Part shown: in pieces, positions 49,943 through 58,394 of the stretch
Numbering within the stretch: the first letter of the stretch is position 1
How the letters are laid out: each line of letters opens with the position of its first letter
From: DATJLY01 sp035518375
Lineage (GTDB): Bacteria > Pseudomonadota > Alphaproteobacteria > ATCC43930 > CGMCC-115725
DNA: 64,000 nt
Assembly (NCBI GenBank): GCA_035518375.1
Contig: DATIXQ010000141.1
Coordinates: forward strand, 1-64,000
Reading direction: 5' to 3'
The notes under the pieces: model-generated
What the model saw: the letters and a program-made list of their open reading frames with translations, nothing else
Told to the model about the DNA's origin: nothing
The model's database searches: none
Position numbers and translations under genes: made by a program

Positions 49943-51265
49943 ATGATAAGAAAGCTGCTGCGGGGTCTCGCCGGCATGGCGTTATGCTGGGGGATCGTGG
50001 CGCAGGCCGTGGCGCAGGCGCCGGCCAACGACGCGGTCCATCTCGGCGTCGCGAGCTGCGCCGGCAGCACCTGCCACGGCGCGGTGCAGCCGCTCAAGGG
50101 CTCGACCGTCGCGCAGAACGAATTCATAACCTGGTCGCGCCGCGACAAGCACGCCAAGGCCTATACCGTCCTCGGTGAGGAACGCGGCGAGCGCATCGCG
50201 CGCAATCTCGGCCTGGGCGACGCACGCACTGCTCAGATCTGCCTCGACTGCCACGCCGACAATGTGCCGGCCGACCGCCGCGGGCCTGAGTTCCAGATCA
50301 GCGACGGAGTCGGCTGCGAGGCGTGCCATGGCGGCGCCAAGTCGTGGCTTGGCGTACACATCTCGGGCGCCTCGCACGCGGAGAATCTGGCGGCGGGCCT
50401 CTATCCAACCGACGAGCCGGCAGCGCGCGCGACGAAATGCCTCTCCTGCCACCTGGGCGACGACAAGCGCTTCGTCACGCACCTCATCATGGGCGCCGGC
50501 CACCCGCGCATGGGCTTCGAGCTCGACACCTACACTTTTGCCGAGCCCGCGCATTTCGTCATCAACAAGACGTATGTCGAGCGCAAGGGTCCGGTCAACG
50601 ACGTGCGGGTCTGGGCCGTGGGCCAGGCGATCGCCCTCGAGAAATTCATGGACGTGGTGCTCGATCCGAAGCACGCACCCAAGGGCCTCTTCCCCGAGCT
50701 CGTGCTGTTCGACTGCACCGCCTGCCATCACAGCATGGACGAACTGCGCTGGCAGCAGCGGCCGGCGGCGCAGCTCCCACCGGGCTTGCCGCCGCTCAAC
50801 GACGCCAACGCCCTCATGCTGCGCGTCATCGCCCTGCGCGTCGCGCCCGAGCAGGCGAAGCCCTTGGCCGACCATATCCTTGCGTTGCATCGCGCCAGCA
50901 CCGAGAGCTGGGCCGCGGTCGAGCGCGAGGCGCGCGCGCTGCGCCAGATCGCGGCAGCCCTCGTGCCGGTCGTCGAGCGCCACGATTTCGGGCCCGACGA
51001 CATGCGCGCGCTCGCCGACGGCGTGATCGCGGCCGGCCTTAGCCGCGATGCCGCCGACTATCCCGGCGCCGAGCAGGCGACGATGGCCCTGGCCTCGATT
51101 GCGACCGCCCTTCGCCTCAGCGGCGCCGAGAGCGACTCGCAGGCAAAGGCGATGAACGACGCGCTCAACGGGCTCTATGAGTCGCTCGCGAAGAACGAGA
51201 CTTATCGGCCCGACGCCTTCCTCGGCGCGCTCAAGGATTTCCAGAAGACGCTCGCGCTGCGCTGA
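49943..51265 (+). CDS. Multiheme cytochrome c (cytochrome c554-like)
   Basis: A 440-residue exported protein (signal MIRKLLRGLAGMALCWGIVAQAVAQ). Five heme c sites: an unusual CX4CH (CAGSTCH, 39-45) and four CXXCH (100-104, 125-129, 166-170, 258-262). The heme part ends near residue 270 and a helical C-terminal domain of about 170 residues without hemes follows. The pattern GVASCAGSTCHG...ICLDCH...GCEACHG is that of the cytochrome c554 superfamily. Divergent from tpsB (207-base gap); probably in the periplasm as an electron carrier or reductase partner. Confidence 0.88.
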   Translation: MIRKLLRGLAGMALCWGIVAQAVAQAPANDAVHLGVASCAGSTCHGAVQPLKGSTVAQNEFITWSRRDKHAKAYTVLGEERGERIARNLGLGDARTAQICLDCHADNVPADRRGPEFQISDGVGCEACHGGAKSWLGVHISGASHAENLAAGLYPTDEPAARATKCLSCHLGDDKRFVTHLIMGAGHPRMGFELDTYTFAEPAHFVINKTYVERKGPVNDVRVWAVGQAIALEKFMDVVLDPKHAPKGLFPELVLFDCTACHHSMDELRWQQRPAAQLPPGLPPLNDANALMLRVIALRVAPEQAKPLADHILALHRASTESWAAVEREARALRQIAAALVPVVERHDFGPDDMRALADGVIAAGLSRDAADYPGAEQATMALASIATALRLSGAESDSQAKAMNDALNGLYESLAKNETYRPDAFLGALKDFQKTLALR

Positions 51266-51271
51266 GCCGCC

Positions 51272-52024
51272 TCAGAGGCTCAAGGGGCCGTAGAGCCACA
51301 CAATCCAGCCGGCGAGCGCCAGCGCGGGGCCGAACGGCACACGATCCTGGAGCGCGCCCTTGAGGCGGAACGAGCGCGCGGCGAGCGCGCCCGCGAGCGC
51401 CGCGAGCGAGGCGATGAGGATGATGCTGGGGAGCCCGCTCGCGCCGTCCCACGCGCCGAGCGCGGCGAGAAGCTTCGCGTCGCCCGCGCCGAGCCCCTCG
51501 CGTCCGCGCCAGCGCCGATAGGCCCAAGCAATGATGGCGAAAAGCGCGAAGCCCACAGCCGCTCCGGCGAGATTGTCGATGATGACCTGCGGCACCGCGA
51601 ACCACGCCACGGCGAGTCCCGCAGCGACGAGCGGCAGGGTCAGAAGATCGGGCAGAATTTGGTGCTCGAGGTCGATGAGGGCGAGTGTCATGAGCGTCCA
51701 GCCGAGGCCGCAGCTTGCCCACAAGAGCCAGCCATCGGCCGCGCTCCACGCCCACAGGCCGAGCGCGAGCGCCAGGAGCTCGACCGCAGGATAGAAATAA
51801 GGTAGCCGCGCGCCGCAGGTGCGGCAGCGCCCGCGCTGGAGGAGCCAACTCGCGAGCGGCACGAGCTCGCGCGGCGTGAGGATCGCATCGCAGGCGCGGC
51901 AGCGGGAGCGCCCGAGCATCCCTTCGCCGGCCGGCAGGCGCAGCACTAGCGTTCCGGCGAAGCTGCCGATCGCCAGCGCCACGACAACGAGGGCCAAAAG
52001 GCCCACCGCATTGGCCGTGCTCAT
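51272..52024 (-). CDS. gspO: Prepilin peptidase (type IV leader peptidase)
   Basis: A 250-residue membrane protease/methylase. The two catalytic Asp are in LALIDLEHQILPD and GAGDAKLLAALGAW. The N-terminal methylase part has the zinc-type Cys pairs CRAC and CRTC; about seven transmembrane helices follow. It cleaves and N-methylates prepilin-like proteins such as the T2SS pseudopilins encoded 5 kb downstream. It is isolated on the minus strand and convergent with the cytochrome gene, whose stop lies six bases away. Confidence 0.93.
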   Translation of the reverse strand: MSTANAVGLLALVVVALAIGSFAGTLVLRLPAGEGMLGRSRCRACDAILTPRELVPLASWLLQRGRCRTCGARLPYFYPAVELLALALGLWAWSAADGWLLWASCGLGWTLMTLALIDLEHQILPDLLTLPLVAAGLAVAWFAVPQVIIDNLAGAAVGFALFAIIAWAYRRWRGREGLGAGDAKLLAALGAWDGASGLPSIILIASLAALAGALAARSFRLKGALQDRVPFGPALALAGWIVWLYGPLSL

Positions 52025-52215
52025 GGCTTTCCGCGCGCGACGGGCGGCGCCTCTCGATTAAAAGTTTTTGTCGTTGCCGGGATCGGTCCCATGCCCATAA
52101 GATGCCAGGAAATCGGCGCCGCTGCCGGCGCAATCGCTGCGAGATTTGGCTGCGCGCGCGAGGCGTTCCCCAACGGGATCGCCCGTCATCGTCAACATCA
52201 TCGGGGGCTCCGCAA

Positions 52216-53040
52216 ATGGCCACTACCACCACCACGACGGCAACCGCGGGCGTGCGCTCGCTCGCCGGCCGGGCGGCGATCATCACGGGCTCGACGAGCG
52301 GCATCGGGCTCGGCATCGCCCAGGCGCTCGCCGGGGCCGGCGCCGACATCATGCTGAACGGATTCGGCGACGCCAAGGAGATCGAGAAGATCCGTGGCGA
52401 GCTCGCGGCCGAGCACAAGGTCAAGGCGGTCTATGACGGCGCCGACATGAGCAAGCCCGACGCAATCGCCGCGATGGTCGAGAACGCGGTGAAGGCGTTC
52501 GGCAAGGTCGACATCCTCGTCAACAACGCCGGCATCCAGTTCGTAGCGCCAATCGACGAGTTCCCGGTCGCGAAGTGGGACGCGATCATCGCCATCAACA
52601 TGTCCTCGACCTTCCATTCGACGCGTGCGGCGCTTCCCGGCATGAAGTCGCGCAAGTGGGGCCGCATCATCAACGTCGCGTCCGCGCACGGACTCGTCGC
52701 CTCGCCCTTCAAGGGCGCCTATGTCGCGGCGAAGCACGGCGTCGTCGGCTTCACCAAGGTGACCGCCCTCGAGGTCGCCGAGCTCGGCATCACCTGCAAC
52801 GCCATCTGCCCGGGCTATGTCTGGACGCCGCTCGTCGAAGGCCAGCTCGACGGCCAGGCGAAAGCGCACAACATGACGCGCGAGCAGGTCATCCACGACG
52901 TGCTGCTGGCCGAGCAGCCGACCAAGAAGTTCGCGACCATCGAGGAGATCGGCGCGCTCGCGCTCTTCTTGTGCAGCGATGGCGCGGCTTCGATGACCGG
53001 CACGGCTCTGCCGGTCGATGGCGGCTGGACCGCACACTAG
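52216..53040 (+). CDS. bdhA: 3-hydroxybutyrate dehydrogenase
   Basis: A 274-residue SDR. The cofactor motif TGSTSGIGLGIA, NNAG, catalytic Ser in NVASAHG and YVAAK are present. The 3-hydroxybutyrate dehydrogenase signatures are NNAGIQFVAPIDEFPVAKWD and NAICPGYVWTPLVEGQ. It interconverts 3-hydroxybutyrate and acetoacetate in PHB and ketone metabolism. A Thr-rich N-terminal tail (TTTTTTATAG) is an extension not seen in most homologues. A possible promoter (TTGCCG at 52074, TAAGAT at 52098, 18-base spacer) lies upstream but is weak. The patatin gene follows after 30 bases. Confidence 0.93.
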   Translation: MATTTTTTATAGVRSLAGRAAIITGSTSGIGLGIAQALAGAGADIMLNGFGDAKEIEKIRGELAAEHKVKAVYDGADMSKPDAIAAMVENAVKAFGKVDILVNNAGIQFVAPIDEFPVAKWDAIIAINMSSTFHSTRAALPGMKSRKWGRIINVASAHGLVASPFKGAYVAAKHGVVGFTKVTALEVAELGITCNAICPGYVWTPLVEGQLDGQAKAHNMTREQVIHDVLLAEQPTKKFATIEEIGALALFLCSDGAASMTGTALPVDGGWTAH

Positions 53041-53070
53041 GCGGCCGGCGGCACAAAGGGGGATCGCGCC

Positions 53071-54144
53071 ATGAATGACATCGCATCGGAAGATGCCGCC
53101 GCCAAGACGGCGCGCGCGCCCAGGAGCGCGCGCCAGCCGGCGGTGAAGACCATCAACCTCGCGCTCCAGGGCGGGGGCGCGCATGGCGCCTTCACCTGGG
53201 GTGTGCTCGACCGCCTGCTCGAGGAGCCGGGCCTCGCCTTTGAAGGCGTGAGCGCAACGAGCGCCGGCGCGATGAACGCCTCGGTCCTCGCCTATGGGCT
53301 CACGGTCGGCGGGCGCGACGGCGCACGCAAGGCATTGACGAGCTATTGGCGTCGCATCAGCCACGCGGCGATGACGAGCCCGCTGCAGCCGAGCTTCCTC
53401 GACCGCATGATGCACGACCACAGCCTGCGCTATTCGCCGGCGTTCCAGTTCTTCGACATCATGACGCGGCTCATGTCGCCTTATGAATTCAACCCGATGA
53501 ACTACAATCCGCTGCGCGAGGTGGTGCAGCAGTCGGTCGATTTCGAGGTTCTCAACAAGCCCGACTGCCCGGTGAAGCTGTTCCTCTCGGCGACCAACGT
53601 CAGGAGCGGCAAGGTCAAGATCTTCGAGCAGGGCGAGCTGTCGGTCGACGCGGCGCTCGCCTCGGCGTGTCTGCCCTTCATGTTCCAGGCGGTCGAGATC
53701 AATGGCGAGGCCTATTGGGACGGCGGCTATATGGGCAACCCGGCGCTTTTCCCGCTGATCTACAGCTGCAAGAGCGCCGATATCCTCATCGTCCACATCA
53801 ATCCGCTCGAACGCGCCGACGTGCCCAAGACCGCGACCGACATCCTCAACCGCATCAACGAGATCAGCTTCAACAGCTCGCTCATGCGCGAGATGCGCGC
53901 CATCAACTTCGTCACCGGCCTCATCGAAAGCGGCCACCTCGACGAGGGCAAGCACGTCTTCATCCACGGCATCTCCGATGACAAGCTGATGACCGGGCTC
54001 GGCGTCGCGAGCAAGCTCAACGCCGACTGGGACTTCCTCACCCATCTGCGTGACGCGGGCCGCGTGCGCGGCGAGCAATGGCTCAACGAGTCCTTCGCCA
54101 AGGTCGGCTCCGAGGCGACCGTCGACATTCGCCAGTTCCTGTGA
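53071..54144 (+). CDS. Patatin-like phospholipase/acyl hydrolase
   Basis: A 357-residue patatin-family protein. The oxyanion motif GGGAHGAFTWG is at about 33; the nucleophile region reads SATSAGAMNAS, so the usual GxSxG has Ala in the first position; the catalytic Asp is in DGGYMGNPA. A C-terminal helical part carries FNSSLMREMRAINFVTGLI. It is co-directional with bdhA, 30 bases apart. Patatins near bdhA are thought to act in PHB or lipid turnover. The Ala replacement leaves the Ser and Gly, so activity is likely retained. Confidence 0.9.
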   Translation: MNDIASEDAAAKTARAPRSARQPAVKTINLALQGGGAHGAFTWGVLDRLLEEPGLAFEGVSATSAGAMNASVLAYGLTVGGRDGARKALTSYWRRISHAAMTSPLQPSFLDRMMHDHSLRYSPAFQFFDIMTRLMSPYEFNPMNYNPLREVVQQSVDFEVLNKPDCPVKLFLSATNVRSGKVKIFEQGELSVDAALASACLPFMFQAVEINGEAYWDGGYMGNPALFPLIYSCKSADILIVHINPLERADVPKTATDILNRINEISFNSSLMREMRAINFVTGLIESGHLDEGKHVFIHGISDDKLMTGLGVASKLNADWDFLTHLRDAGRVRGEQWLNESFAKVGSEATVDIRQFL

Positions 54145-54166
54145 GCGGGGCGGCGACGGTCGGAGT

Positions 54167-54222
54167 CCTCATCCCGAACGGCGACGCCGAGCGCAGCGGG
54201 GCGGTGTAGTCGAAGGGCGCGC
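54167..54222 (+). repeat. 56-bp interspersed repeat, copy B
   Basis: CCTCATCCCGAACGGCGACG ... GTCGAAGGGCGCGC, 56 bases, same length and ends as copy A (41818-41873, opposite orientation); the middle has diverged. It lies between the patatin stop and the gspE start and reaches to within eight bases of the gspE ATG, so it would form part of its leader. Confidence 0.65.
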
Positions 54223-54229
54223 GTTGCTC

Positions 54230-55888
54230 ATGGACCTCGTCGACTTCCTCCAAGCGCGCGGCCGGCTCGACGCGGTGCATTGCGAGCGCGTGCGCGCGCT
54301 TAAGCGCGAGCGCGGCGAGAGCGAGGCGCTCATCATCACCCGCCTCGGCATGGTGGGCGAGCGCGAGATGGCCGAGCATCTCGCCGAGTTTCTTGGGATT
54401 CCGGTGGCCGCAGCCGGCGACTATCCAGCGGCACCAGTTCTGTCGCACAGCCTCAAGCCCGATTTCCTCGCGCGCGCACGCGCATTGCCCTTGGCCGACG
54501 AGCCGCAAGGCATTGTGCTGGCGATGGCCGATCCGACCGACGACTATACGATCAAGGCGGTGCGGCTCGCGGCGGGGCGGCCCGTCATGATCCGCGCCGC
54601 CGTGCCCGGCGAGCTTGCCGCAGCGATCGACCGGCTCTACGGCGCCGCCGATGGGGCGGGGCATACGGGCGCGGCGCCCGCAGCCGCCGCGTCGGACGTG
54701 AAGCGGCTCGCCGACCTCGCGAGCGAGGAACCGGTCATCCGCTACGTCAACCGGCTCGTTGCGCAAGCGGCATCCGCGCGCGCGTCCGACATCCACATCG
54801 AATCTTCGCACGACCGCGTCGTGCTGCGCTTGCGCGTCGATGGTCTCTTGCGCGACATCGAGCCGCCGCCCGCCGGTCTCCACGACCGCATCGTCAGCCG
54901 CATCAAGATCACCGCCGGCCTTAACATCGCCGAGCGCCGCCTGCCGCAGGACGGGCGCTTCCGCATGGCGATCGAGGGGCGCGAGATCGACCTGCGCGTC
55001 TCGATCGTGCCGACCTTGCATGGCGAAAGCGTGGTGATGCGGCTTCTGGACCGCGAGCGCGCGCCACTCGACCTCGCCGAATTGGGCTTTTCGGCCGAGC
55101 TTCGTCACGCCCTCGAGCGGCTCGTGGCGCTGCCAAGCGGCATGCTGCTCGTCACCGGCCCGACCGGCAGCGGCAAGACCTCGACCCTTTATGCCGCGCT
55201 CCAGCTCCTCAACAAACGCGAGCGGAAAATTCTCACGGTCGAGGATCCGGTCGAATACCAGCTCCCCGGCATCAACCAGATCCCGGTGCGGCCGGCGATC
55301 GGCCTCACCTTCGCCAGCCTCTTGCGCGCGCTCCTGCGCCAGGACCCGGACGTGCTGCTCGTCGGCGAGATCCGCGATCTCGAGACGGCGAAGATCGCGG
55401 CACAGGCAAGCCTCACCGGCCATCTGTTGCTCTCGACCGTGCACACGAACGACGCCGTCTCGACGATCGTGCGCCTCCTCGACATGGGGCTCGAGGACTA
55501 CCTTCTTGCTTCGGTGCTGAAGGGCGTCGTGGCGCAGCGCCTTGTGCGCACGCTCTGCCGCGCCTGCCGCGCACCCTGGGAGCCGCCGCGCGATTTGTGG
55601 GAGCGCTCGGGTCTTGGCGGTCTCGCACCCGCGGGTACGGCGCTTTACCGCGCCGCCGGATGCGCGGCGTGCGGCGGCACCGGCTATCGCGGCCGGACCG
55701 CCATCGCCGAGTTCTTGGCAATCGACGAGCGGATCTATCCGCTCATCCTCGCGCGCGCCGACGCTCAAACCGTGGCGCGCGAGGCGGCTGCGGCGGGGAT
55801 GGCGGATCTTCGCACCGACGGATTGACGAAGGCGCTCGCCGGCATGACGTCGCTCGAGGAAGTGCTGCGCGTGACGGGAGCGGCCTAA
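54230..55888 (+). CDS. gspE: Type II secretion ATPase GspE
   Basis: A 552-residue ATPase. N1E/N2 domains (1-140), then the catalytic core: Walker A GPTGSGKTST, Asp boxes (LRVDGLLRDIEPP, LTVEDPVEYQ), Walker B LLVGEIRDLETA, His box (GHLLLSTVHTNDA), and the zinc CM motif CRAC...CAACGGTGY in the C-terminal part. It powers pseudopilus assembly. It opens the plus-strand operon; gspF follows without gap (stop at 55888, ATG at 55889). Confidence 0.95.
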   Translation: MDLVDFLQARGRLDAVHCERVRALKRERGESEALIITRLGMVGEREMAEHLAEFLGIPVAAAGDYPAAPVLSHSLKPDFLARARALPLADEPQGIVLAMADPTDDYTIKAVRLAAGRPVMIRAAVPGELAAAIDRLYGAADGAGHTGAAPAAAASDVKRLADLASEEPVIRYVNRLVAQAASARASDIHIESSHDRVVLRLRVDGLLRDIEPPPAGLHDRIVSRIKITAGLNIAERRLPQDGRFRMAIEGREIDLRVSIVPTLHGESVVMRLLDRERAPLDLAELGFSAELRHALERLVALPSGMLLVTGPTGSGKTSTLYAALQLLNKRERKILTVEDPVEYQLPGINQIPVRPAIGLTFASLLRALLRQDPDVLLVGEIRDLETAKIAAQASLTGHLLLSTVHTNDAVSTIVRLLDMGLEDYLLASVLKGVVAQRLVRTLCRACRAPWEPPRDLWERSGLGGLAPAGTALYRAAGCAACGGTGYRGRTAIAEFLAIDERIYPLILARADAQTVAREAAAAGMADLRTDGLTKALAGMTSLEEVLRVTGAA

Positions 55889-57097
55889 ATGCCGCGCTTC
55901 CGCTATCGCGCGCTGCGCGCCACGGGCGGCGAGTTCGAGGGCGAGCTGCTCGCCGCCGACGAGCACGAGGCCGCAAGCCATCTGCAGGATGAAGGCAGCT
56001 ATCCGCTCGAGATCGCGCCCGCGCGCGCGGCGGCACGCGTCGCGACCCGGCCGCGCGGCAGCCGCACGATCCCCTCGCGCGAGCTCATGCTCTTCACGCG
56101 GCAGATGGCGGCGCTGTTGGGCGCCGGCGTTGCGCCCGACCGCGCGCTCTCCCTCATCGCCGAGGACCGCACGCAGGGGCGGCGCGCGCGTCTTGCGGTG
56201 GCGCTCCACGCGTCGGTCGAGCGCGGCGAAAGCCTGTCGCGTGCATTGGCGGCTTCAGGCGCCATCCCGCAGCATTACGTGGCGCTCGTCGCCGCAGGCG
56301 AGGCACAAGGCGATCTCGGCGTCGCGTTCGAGCGTCTGGCCGCGCTCGTCGAGCGCAACCGCGCCATCGGCCAGTCGCTCGTCAACGCGCTGATCTATCC
56401 CGCAAGCGTACTCGTCGTCGCGTGCCTTTCGATCTCCTTCCTTCTGGGCTTCGTCGTGCCGCGGTTTTCGGCGCTGGTCGAAGGCTTCCGCGCCGCGCCC
56501 CCTCTCTCGTTGCGCTTCCTGCTCGCGCTGGCCACCGTCTTTCAAGACGGTAGCCTGCCGGCGCTCGTGTTGGCGTTCGCGGCGGTCGTGTGGTTCGCCG
56601 CGCGCCGCCGCGATCCCGCTTTCCGCGTGGCCTCTGCGCGTCGTCTACTTGCTCTGCCGCATGTGGGGGCGCTCCTCGCCAAGGTTGAGAGCGAGCGCAT
56701 GACGCTTCTCGTCGGCACCATGATCGAGGCGGGCGTCGCCCTTCCCGCCGCGCTCGCGGCGGCGCGTGCGGCCGCGGGCAATTCCGCCCTTGCCTTGGGC
56801 CTCGCGGAGGCCGAGCGCGCGGTCGAGCGCGGCGAGCGTCTGACGCGCGCTTTGGCGGCGGCGGATGCGGTGCCGGCCTTGACGCTCGAGCTCGTGCGCG
56901 TCGGCGAGGAGACGGGCGAGCTTCCCGCCATGCTGCTCAAAGCAAGCGATATCCTGCGACGCGAGATCGAGGCGACCGCTGGCCAGTGGATTGCGCTCGT
57001 GGCCCCGGTGAGCCTCGTCGTGCTGGGCCTCATCGTCGGGCTTATTGCGCTGGCACTCTTCGGCACGGTGCTCGATGCTTATGACATCGCGTCGTGA
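55889..57097 (+). CDS. gspF: Type II secretion inner-membrane platform protein GspF
   Basis: A 402-residue protein with three transmembrane helices (about 165-190, 215-235, 375-398) separating two cytoplasmic helical bundles of the T2SSF type. MLFTRQMAALLGAGVAPDRALSLI and GNSALALGLAEAERAVERGERLTRAL show the duplicated T2SSF domain; VGEETGELPAML is the usual signature. It connects the ATPase to the pseudopilus. It overlaps the next gene, whose start lies inside its 3' end. The next gene in most T2SS operons, gspG, is missing. Confidence 0.95.
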   Translation: MPRFRYRALRATGGEFEGELLAADEHEAASHLQDEGSYPLEIAPARAAARVATRPRGSRTIPSRELMLFTRQMAALLGAGVAPDRALSLIAEDRTQGRRARLAVALHASVERGESLSRALAASGAIPQHYVALVAAGEAQGDLGVAFERLAALVERNRAIGQSLVNALIYPASVLVVACLSISFLLGFVVPRFSALVEGFRAAPPLSLRFLLALATVFQDGSLPALVLAFAAVVWFAARRRDPAFRVASARRLLALPHVGALLAKVESERMTLLVGTMIEAGVALPAALAAARAAAGNSALALGLAEAERAVERGERLTRALAAADAVPALTLELVRVGEETGELPAMLLKASDILRREIEATAGQWIALVAPVSLVVLGLIVGLIALALFGTVLDAYDIAS

Positions 57098-57491
57098 GGA
57101 CGGATTCACGCTCCTCGAGCTGATGATCGTGCTGGCGATCATGGCGCTCGTCGCCGCGATCGCCTTTCCGCGTCTTGCCGCGCGCGCGCCGGCGAGCGCG
57201 CTCGGCGCGGCGTCGGAGGAGATGCGCGCAGCGCTTGCCACGGCGCGCTCGGCCGCGATCGCAGAAGACCGCGCGGTGACGGTCGCGGGCGGCGACGGCT
57301 TCTATCGCATCGACGGCGACCAGCACGCGCTGCTCTCGGCCGCCGGCGTGCGCGTCGAGACGCCGCGCGGCGGCATCGCCTTCTTCCCGTCTGGAGGCTC
57401 CTCGGGCGGCCGCATCGTGCTGCGCGGCGGCGGCCGCAGCGCCACGCTCGACATCGATACCCTGACCGGCCGTGCTTCCTTCGCGCCCTAA
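57081..57491 (+). CDS. gspH: Type II secretion minor pseudopilin GspH
   Basis: A 136-residue pseudopilin. After a short leader, prepilin peptidase site DGFTLLELMIVLAIMALVAAIAFPRLA with the +5 Glu, then a periplasmic beta-rich domain with SSGGRIVLRGGGRSATLDIDTLTGR, the GspH/FimT C-terminal hallmark. It lacks the paired strand and Ca2+ loop of GspG. Starts at 57081 or 57075, both within gspF. Confidence 0.88.
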   Translation: MTSRREDGFTLLELMIVLAIMALVAAIAFPRLAARAPASALGAASEEMRAALATARSAAIAEDRAVTVAGGDGFYRIDGDQHALLSAAGVRVETPRGGIAFFPSGGSSGGRIVLRGGGRSATLDIDTLTGRASFAP

Positions 57492-57858
57492 GGGGTTCTC
57501 GCTCATCGAGGTGCTGTTCGCGCTCGCCGTCGTAGGGCTGACGCTTGGCGCGGCGGCGGGCGTGTTCGGCGCCGCGTGGGTCGGACACGCAACCGGCGAA
57601 GACGCCGACCACGCGCTGGTGATTGCGGAAAACGCGCTCGCCGCGGCCGGGGCCGAGGCACCGCTCGGGCGCGGCATGCGCGCCGGAAAGGACGGGCGCT
57701 TTACCTGGCAGGTCGCCGTCGCCCCCTACGACGACCGCGAGAGTCCACAGAATTTCGTGCTCTATCGCATCGAGGCACGCGTCTCCTGGCGCAACGGCGT
57801 GCGCGAGCGGCGCCTTGCGCTCGCGACGCTGCGCCTCGCACCCGCGCCGCCGCCGTGA
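57472..57858 (+). CDS. gspI: Type II secretion minor pseudopilin GspI
   Basis: A 128-residue pseudopilin beginning at GTG 57472 inside the end of gspH. Cleavage motif KGFSLIEVLFALAVVGLTLG; the mature domain has ENALAAAGAEAPLG and VSWRNGVRERRLALATLRL typical of GspI. Part of the tip complex with GspJ and GspK. Confidence 0.9.
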   Translation: MLPSRPKGFSLIEVLFALAVVGLTLGAAAGVFGAAWVGHATGEDADHALVIAENALAAAGAEAPLGRGMRAGKDGRFTWQVAVAPYDDRESPQNFVLYRIEARVSWRNGVRERRLALATLRLAPAPPP

Positions 57859-58394
57859 CGCGCGAAGCAAAGGGCTTCACTCTTGTCGAGCTTTTGCTGG
57901 CGCTGGCGCTCGCGGCGATCGTGGCACTTCTTGCCGTCGGCGCCACGCGCTTTGCCGCGCAGGGGCTGGAGCGTGTTTCGGTTGGCGCGCAGCGGCTTGA
58001 TACGCGGCGCAGCCTCGAGGCGCTGCTGCGCCGTTCGCTCGAAGACTCGCTTGCGCCGGCGGCGCTCCCCAACGAGCGCCCGCTCGAAGGCGACAGCGCG
58101 CGCGTGCGCTGGCTCGCGCCAGCCGAGGATGCCGGCGCCGGGCTCTACCGTGAGGAGCTTCGCCTCGAGGGCCAAGCGCTCGTGCTGACGCGCACGCCAG
58201 TTGGCGGCGGTGCCGCGCAGCGCACGGTGCTCGCGCCGCGCGCGCGCCTGCGGCTTACCTATTTCGGCACTGAATGGCGTGACAGCTGGCAGGGCATGGC
58301 GGGCCTGCCGCGCCTCGTGCGCGTCGCGCTCGATCTCGAGGACGGTCTCGAGCGGCCGCCGCTCGTGGTGCGCCTCGTGGCCGCGGGACCATGA
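57855..58394 (+). CDS. gspJ: Type II secretion minor pseudopilin GspJ
   Basis: A 179-residue pseudopilin starting at GTG 57855, overlapping the gspI stop by GTGA. Leader cleavage KGFTLVELLLALALAAIVALLAVGA; the mature part includes RRSLEALLRRSLEDSL and the C-terminal LPRLVRVALDLEDG common to GspJ. Forms the tip complex with GspI and GspK. Confidence 0.9.
   Translation: MTREAKGFTLVELLLALALAAIVALLAVGATRFAAQGLERVSVGAQRLDTRRSLEALLRRSLEDSLAPAALPNERPLEGDSARVRWLAPAEDAGAGLYREELRLEGQALVLTRTPVGGGAAQRTVLAPRARLRLTYFGTEWRDSWQGMAGLPRLVRVALDLEDGLERPPLVVRLVAAGP

Noticed and set aside
52074..52103. Promoter TTGCCG-18-TAAGAT upstream of bdhA
   Set aside because: Only partial matches; too weak to list as a feature.
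52198..56209. Very long minus-strand open frames over bdhA, patatin, gspE and gspF
   Set aside because: Mirror frames of strongly coding genes with complete motifs on the plus strand.
57081..57491. Possibility that this pseudopilin is GspG
   Set aside because: C-terminal SSGGRIVL...DIDTLTG pattern is GspH/FimT; GspG paired-strand and Ca-loop residues are absent.
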